A stretch of DNA of 14,974 bases from positions 1 through 14,974 of the forward strand of contig CAYTYX010000007.1 in the NCBI GenBank assembly GCA_964442325.1, given 5' to 3'. Position 1 is the stretch's first letter. Each line of letters begins with the position of its first letter. The translations under genes and the position numbers were made by a program. Positions 12,268-14,974 of the stretch are shown here, piece by piece. This DNA is from CAYTYX01 sp964442325. Lineage in GTDB: Bacteria > Patescibacteriota > Saccharimonadia > Saccharimonadales > UBA10212. The notes beneath the pieces are model-generated. The model saw only the letters and a program-made list of their open reading frames with translations. It was not told where the DNA came from and did no database searches.

Positions 12268-13785
12268 TTAGTCTTTACGTCTCAATCTGGAAGGGAGTTT
12301 AATGGCGGGCACAAAACGGCGTCTATGAGGCATTAAGGCATCACCGCCCTCAAAATACTCGGGCGACTCGTATTGGTCGTAGGTAATCATTAGGGCTCTA
12401 GACTCAACCTGGCGCAAGGTTTCCAGCGCAACTGAGACCAAAATCAAAATGCTAGTGCCGCCAATGGCAATATTTTGGTTTATGTAAACTTGGGCGATGA
12501 TAGGCAAAATAGCCAAAGTTGCCAGCGCCAAGCCGCCAAATAACGTCAATCGGTTCACGATTTTGCTCAAATACTTCTCGGTTTGCTTACCGCTTCGGAT
12601 ATTGGCAATAAAGCCGCCTTGTTTTTGCAGGTTTTCGGCTATTTCTTTAGAGTTAAAGGTGACATTGGTGTAAAAGTAGGTAAAGACGAACACTAGTAAG
12701 AAGTAGGTGATTGGGTACACCCACGGGTGCCAGGTGCCGGCGGCAAAGGTGGCATGAGTTGGGTTTTGGAAGTACGTTTGCAAATCAACTCCTACCCTTT
12801 GCCAGTGACTGGTTGCGGTCAGCGTAGAAGTAGCACCGTGCGACAATATCTGACCCACAAAACCCGGCACGCTAAGAATTGAAACGGCAAAGATAATCGG
12901 TATAACACCGGCGGCAATCATTTTGACCGGCAGAGTAGAAGTGACACCACCATATAGCCGGTTTCACTGCACACGTTTAGCATAGTTAATAGTTATCCGC
13001 CGCGAGGCTTCGTTTAGCTTAACAACTGCCCAGGTTATAAATATGATGGCAAGCGTGATAATACCAGCAACTTTTAAGCCGTGGCGGCTATAGTTGTGGT
13101 GAAATAAATAGGCCTTGTCGGACGTGGTTACCCCGTCCCATTTGGCACCATTAGCAAGGTCGGAAATCATACTCGGCAAGCGGCTAACTATACCAACGGT
13201 AATGATTATAGAGATGCCATTTCCTACTGAGCGCTCGGTAATCAGCTCACCTAGCCACATTAGTACCATCGCACCACCAGTTAGGGCAGAAATCATGACT
13301 ACCCAGCGACCTAGCGAAGCGTTAGCGGTAATGTCGCCCAACCCGCCCAGGCTTTGGGCTGTTTGGCGGACTAAAAAGACCATACCGATAGATTGAACGA
13401 CGGCCAAGGGGAAGGTTAGGATACGGGTGTATTGGTTGATTTTACGTCGGCCGAATTCACCTTCTTTGTTCATAGCCTCCAGTTTGGGGATGGCTTTGGT
13501 CAGCACCTGCATAATGATTGATGCCGTAATGTAGGGCTGTAGGCCCACCAGCACGATTGAGAAGTTAGCCAATGCGCCACCAGACAAAACGTTAAGGTAC
13601 CCCAGCAAGCCAGAGCTGGTTTGGTTAAATAGGTTATCAAGAAGTTGCTTTAGGGTAGTGGAGTCGCCCAGCGGGATTGGAATATGGGCCAGAATTCTAA
13701 ACACCAATAGCATACCTAGCACCGCCAAAATGCGGTTGCGCATCTCTTTATGGCCTAGAGATTTAAGAATTACACCCCAATTCAC
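12268..13785 (-). CDS. secY: Preprotein translocase subunit SecY, interrupted by one in-frame TGA
   Basis: SecY is the channel subunit of the Sec translocase, with ten membrane spans. Both halves lie in one frame: 273 residues (13785-12967), TGA at 12966-12964, then 231 residues to TAA at 12268. Joined with one residue for TGA the product would be 505 residues, longer than the usual 430-440 because of larger external loops. SecY signatures occur on both sides: LVGLQPYITASIIMQ and GEFGRRKINQYTR before the TGA, AAGVIPIIFAVSIL and IRSGKQTEKYLSKIVNRL after it. The TGA falls in the cytoplasmic C4 loop, NYAKRVQ-(TGA)-NRLYGG, where E. coli has NYAKRQQGRRVY, i.e. at a glycine. The start is GTG with a TATAAT box 8 bases upstream. 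No ribosome binding site precedes the next Met (12921). It may be an error, a real nonsense change, readthrough or a split protein. Confidence 0.9.
12964..12966 (-). other. In-frame TGA inside secY at a glycine position
   Basis: The codon order on the minus strand is GTG CAG TGA AAC CGG. Reading frame and SecY homology continue without shift on both sides, so this is a single-codon interruption, not a frameshift. One G-to-T change from GGA would explain it. Confidence 0.9.
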
Positions 13786-13793
13786 TAGGGTTT

Positions 13794-13799
13794 ATTATA
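13794..13799 (-). promoter_or_regulatory. TATAAT box 8 bases before the secY GTG
   Basis: A perfect TATAAT on the minus strand lies in the 77-base gap between the nuclease-like gene and secY. TTTAGA (13820-13815) at 15-base spacing is a possible weak -35. Transcription would begin at or next to the GTG, giving a leaderless secY mRNA. Confidence 0.5.
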
Positions 13800-13862
13800 C
13801 ACGAGCCGCCTTTGTCTAAATTACCCTATAACATTTTTTTTCTTGGGTATATGGGGCTGTAT

Positions 13863-14974
13863 CTACCTATTTATTATTTGCCTAGCACGATTAGTTAAAA
13901 TGACATCTTCATGGTGGGGCTCTCCAGTTTTTTTCCTCTCAAGTATTTCTATTATGTCATCGTCAACGAGCGGGATGATAAGGCCGTGGTCAGCTGTATA
14001 TGAGTCCGAACATCTCTGCATAAAGAGATCAAAGTCCTCAAGACTACGGCATAAGATAATTCCAAATTTGCCACTGTTTGGAGTCAACCGTCCTACCATT
14101 TGATCAAGCTCAGGATTGTTAATGTCGTTGCTATAGTTTTTACACTCTATAAAAATGTAGCGGCAGGGAATATTAAGTGCGTGCTGTAGCCTGTGAAAGA
14201 ATCCACTATCAGGAGCGCCGTTGTCAAAAGTTATATCGATTCTCTTTCGGCCTTCGTTGACCTCCTTTTCCTTAATGGGATTGATTAGATTTGGGTAAAA
14301 TATAAATTCTAGGATCCCGATCATCAATGAATGATATTTAGAAGCTGTAGGTCCTCCTGGTGCGATATTTCTAAGAAAGTTGATTAAGTGGTCAATTAGT
14401 TCGTTAACATTGATCGTCTCTAGTTCCGAATCTTCAAATGGCATAACTAATCTAGATGTTTTACTTCGGAAATCGGCAAACACTTCTGGGTGTCTTCTTG
14501 TAAATTCGAGTAGCTCTTCTTTGTCAGAAGTTAATTCACTCGCCTTTAAGTCTTTCTTCGTGACAAACTCTCTTCTTACTGAGCCATTACGATTGTACGT
14601 AGTCTGTACTAGCGTTGTGCCTCGTCTTAAGTGGTCTTCCTGGAGAAATACAAGCGCAAAATCCTGATGGTATTTACTGTGCGTGAATTCTTTAACATAG
14701 GAAATCAGCGCCTTTGGTACCAGTAGTATTTTTTTACCGTCTATGACCAACATATCAGTTAGCCCTTGCCCCCACTTCCTAGCAACAGCATCCCAATAGA
14801 AGCCGGATGCTGTGTTTTGAGACATAGGAATTCCATGTAGTTCGCATTCCGCCTGAGTATATTTGATAAGCCTATCCCTAATAATGTTTGTTGTCATGTC
14901 TGACACCTTGTCTCTGTCAATCCCATCTATAAAAATTGCGGTATCCTCCAGGTTCTCAACCTGACCTGTTTCTA
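13863..14974 (-). CDS. PD-(D/E)XK nuclease-like protein, 5' end outside the window
   Basis: At least 369 residues are visible. A GTG at 14906 could start the protein, but the frame stays open to the window edge and the added 22 residues (NLEDTAIFIDGIDRDK) look coding, so the true start is probably upstream. The C-terminal half has a restriction-endonuclease-like core: RKRIDITF (D at 14237-14235), then a strand YIFIECKNYS giving ExK (E 14147-14145, K 14141-14139), followed by a helix with LDQMVGRL. This is the D...ExK layout of DNA-cutting nucleases. The N-terminal half is unrecognised. It appears more AT-rich than its neighbours (one 60-base line I counted is 40% GC) and sits next to secY, suggesting an inserted defence-type gene. 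No methyltransferase or helicase is in view. Nuclease fold likely; function unproven. Confidence 0.7.
   Translation of the reverse strand, partial: ETGQVENLEDTAIFIDGIDRDKVSDMTTNIIRDRLIKYTQAECELHGIPMSQNTASGFYWDAVARKWGQGLTDMLVIDGKKILLVPKALISYVKEFTHSKYHQDFALVFLQEDHLRRGTTLVQTTYNRNGSVRREFVTKKDLKASELTSDKEELLEFTRRHPEVFADFRSKTSRLVMPFEDSELETINVNELIDHLINFLRNIAPGGPTASKYHSLMIGILEFIFYPNLINPIKEKEVNEGRKRIDITFDNGAPDSGFFHRLQHALNIPCRYIFIECKNYSNDINNPELDQMVGRLTPNSGKFGIILCRSLEDFDLFMQRCSDSYTADHGLIIPLVDDDIIEILERKKTGEPHHEDVILTNRARQIINR

Noticed and set aside
12964..12966. The secY TGA as selenocysteine or tryptophan
   Set aside because: The aligned residue in E. coli SecY is glycine, the only tRNA-Trp here has anticodon CCA, and I saw no convincing hairpin directly after the TGA.
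13863..14974. A complete restriction-modification system
   Set aside because: Only the nuclease-like part is visible; no methyltransferase, specificity or helicase gene lies in the window.
1..14974. CRISPR arrays, insertion sequences or prophage genes
   Set aside because: No spaced direct repeats, transposase genes or terminal inverted repeats were seen; plus-strand ORFs are shadows of the minus-strand genes.

Overview
The window carries a long run of genes that all read on the minus strand. Most belong to translation, transcription and protein secretion. Proteins are compact, spacers are short, tRNA genes encode their own 3' CCA, and L36 has lost its zinc ligands. The ribosomal gene order (secY-infA-rpmJ-rpsM-rpsK-rpsD-rpoA-rplQ-rplM-rpsI) is bacterial. 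Together these suggest a small-genome bacterium of the Candidate Phyla Radiation (Patescibacteria), possibly a Saccharibacteria (TM7) relative. That placement is inferred from protein character and gene order, since no 16S gene is present.

Layout in the direction of transcription (high to low coordinates): (1) 14974-13863, the 3' part of a PD-(D/E)XK nuclease-like gene that looks AT-richer than its neighbours and is unrelated to ribosomes. (2) 13785-12268, secY, interrupted by one in-frame TGA at a position that is glycine in E. coli SecY. (3) 12214-7994, infA, rpmJ, rpsM, rpsK, rpsD, rpoA, rplQ, rplM and rpsI, tightly packed with several stop/start overlaps. adk and map, often found between secY and infA, are absent. 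(4) 7946-4468, trpS, an RluA-family pseudouridine synthase, holB (delta prime of the clamp loader) and a membrane-anchored TPR protein. (5) 4417-2477, tRNA-Thr(UGU), tRNA-Tyr(GUA), a DHH/DHHA1 phosphoesterase, tRNA-Thr(GGU), a PspC-domain protein, rpmG (L33) and tRNA-Trp(CCA). (6) 2467-567, a GNAT acetyltransferase, a P-loop kinase-like ATPase and a YgjP-type zinc metallopeptidase. (7) 475-1, secE and the start of nusG.

Regions 5-7 look like a rearranged version of the tRNA-tuf-secE-nusG locus. The tRNA order and anticodons Thr(UGU)-Tyr(GUA)-x-Thr(GGU) match thrU-tyrU-glyT-thrT upstream of tufB in E. coli. Here a DHH phosphoesterase occupies the tRNA-Gly position, and PspC plus rpmG occupy the tuf position. 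Three accessory genes sit between tRNA-Trp and secE.

Regulation: several perfect TATAAT boxes lie only 8-12 bases before start codons (secY, trpS, the TPR gene, pspC), suggesting leaderless or near-leaderless mRNAs. Two protein genes start 6 and 9 bases after an encoded tRNA CCA end, so tRNA 3' processing would itself generate their mRNA 5' ends. The most notable item is the secY TGA. UGA is read as glycine in Gracilibacteria and Absconditabacteria, but holB in this window clearly uses TGA as a stop, so a genome-wide reassignment is not supported. A base error, a real mutation, local readthrough or a split SecY remain possible.
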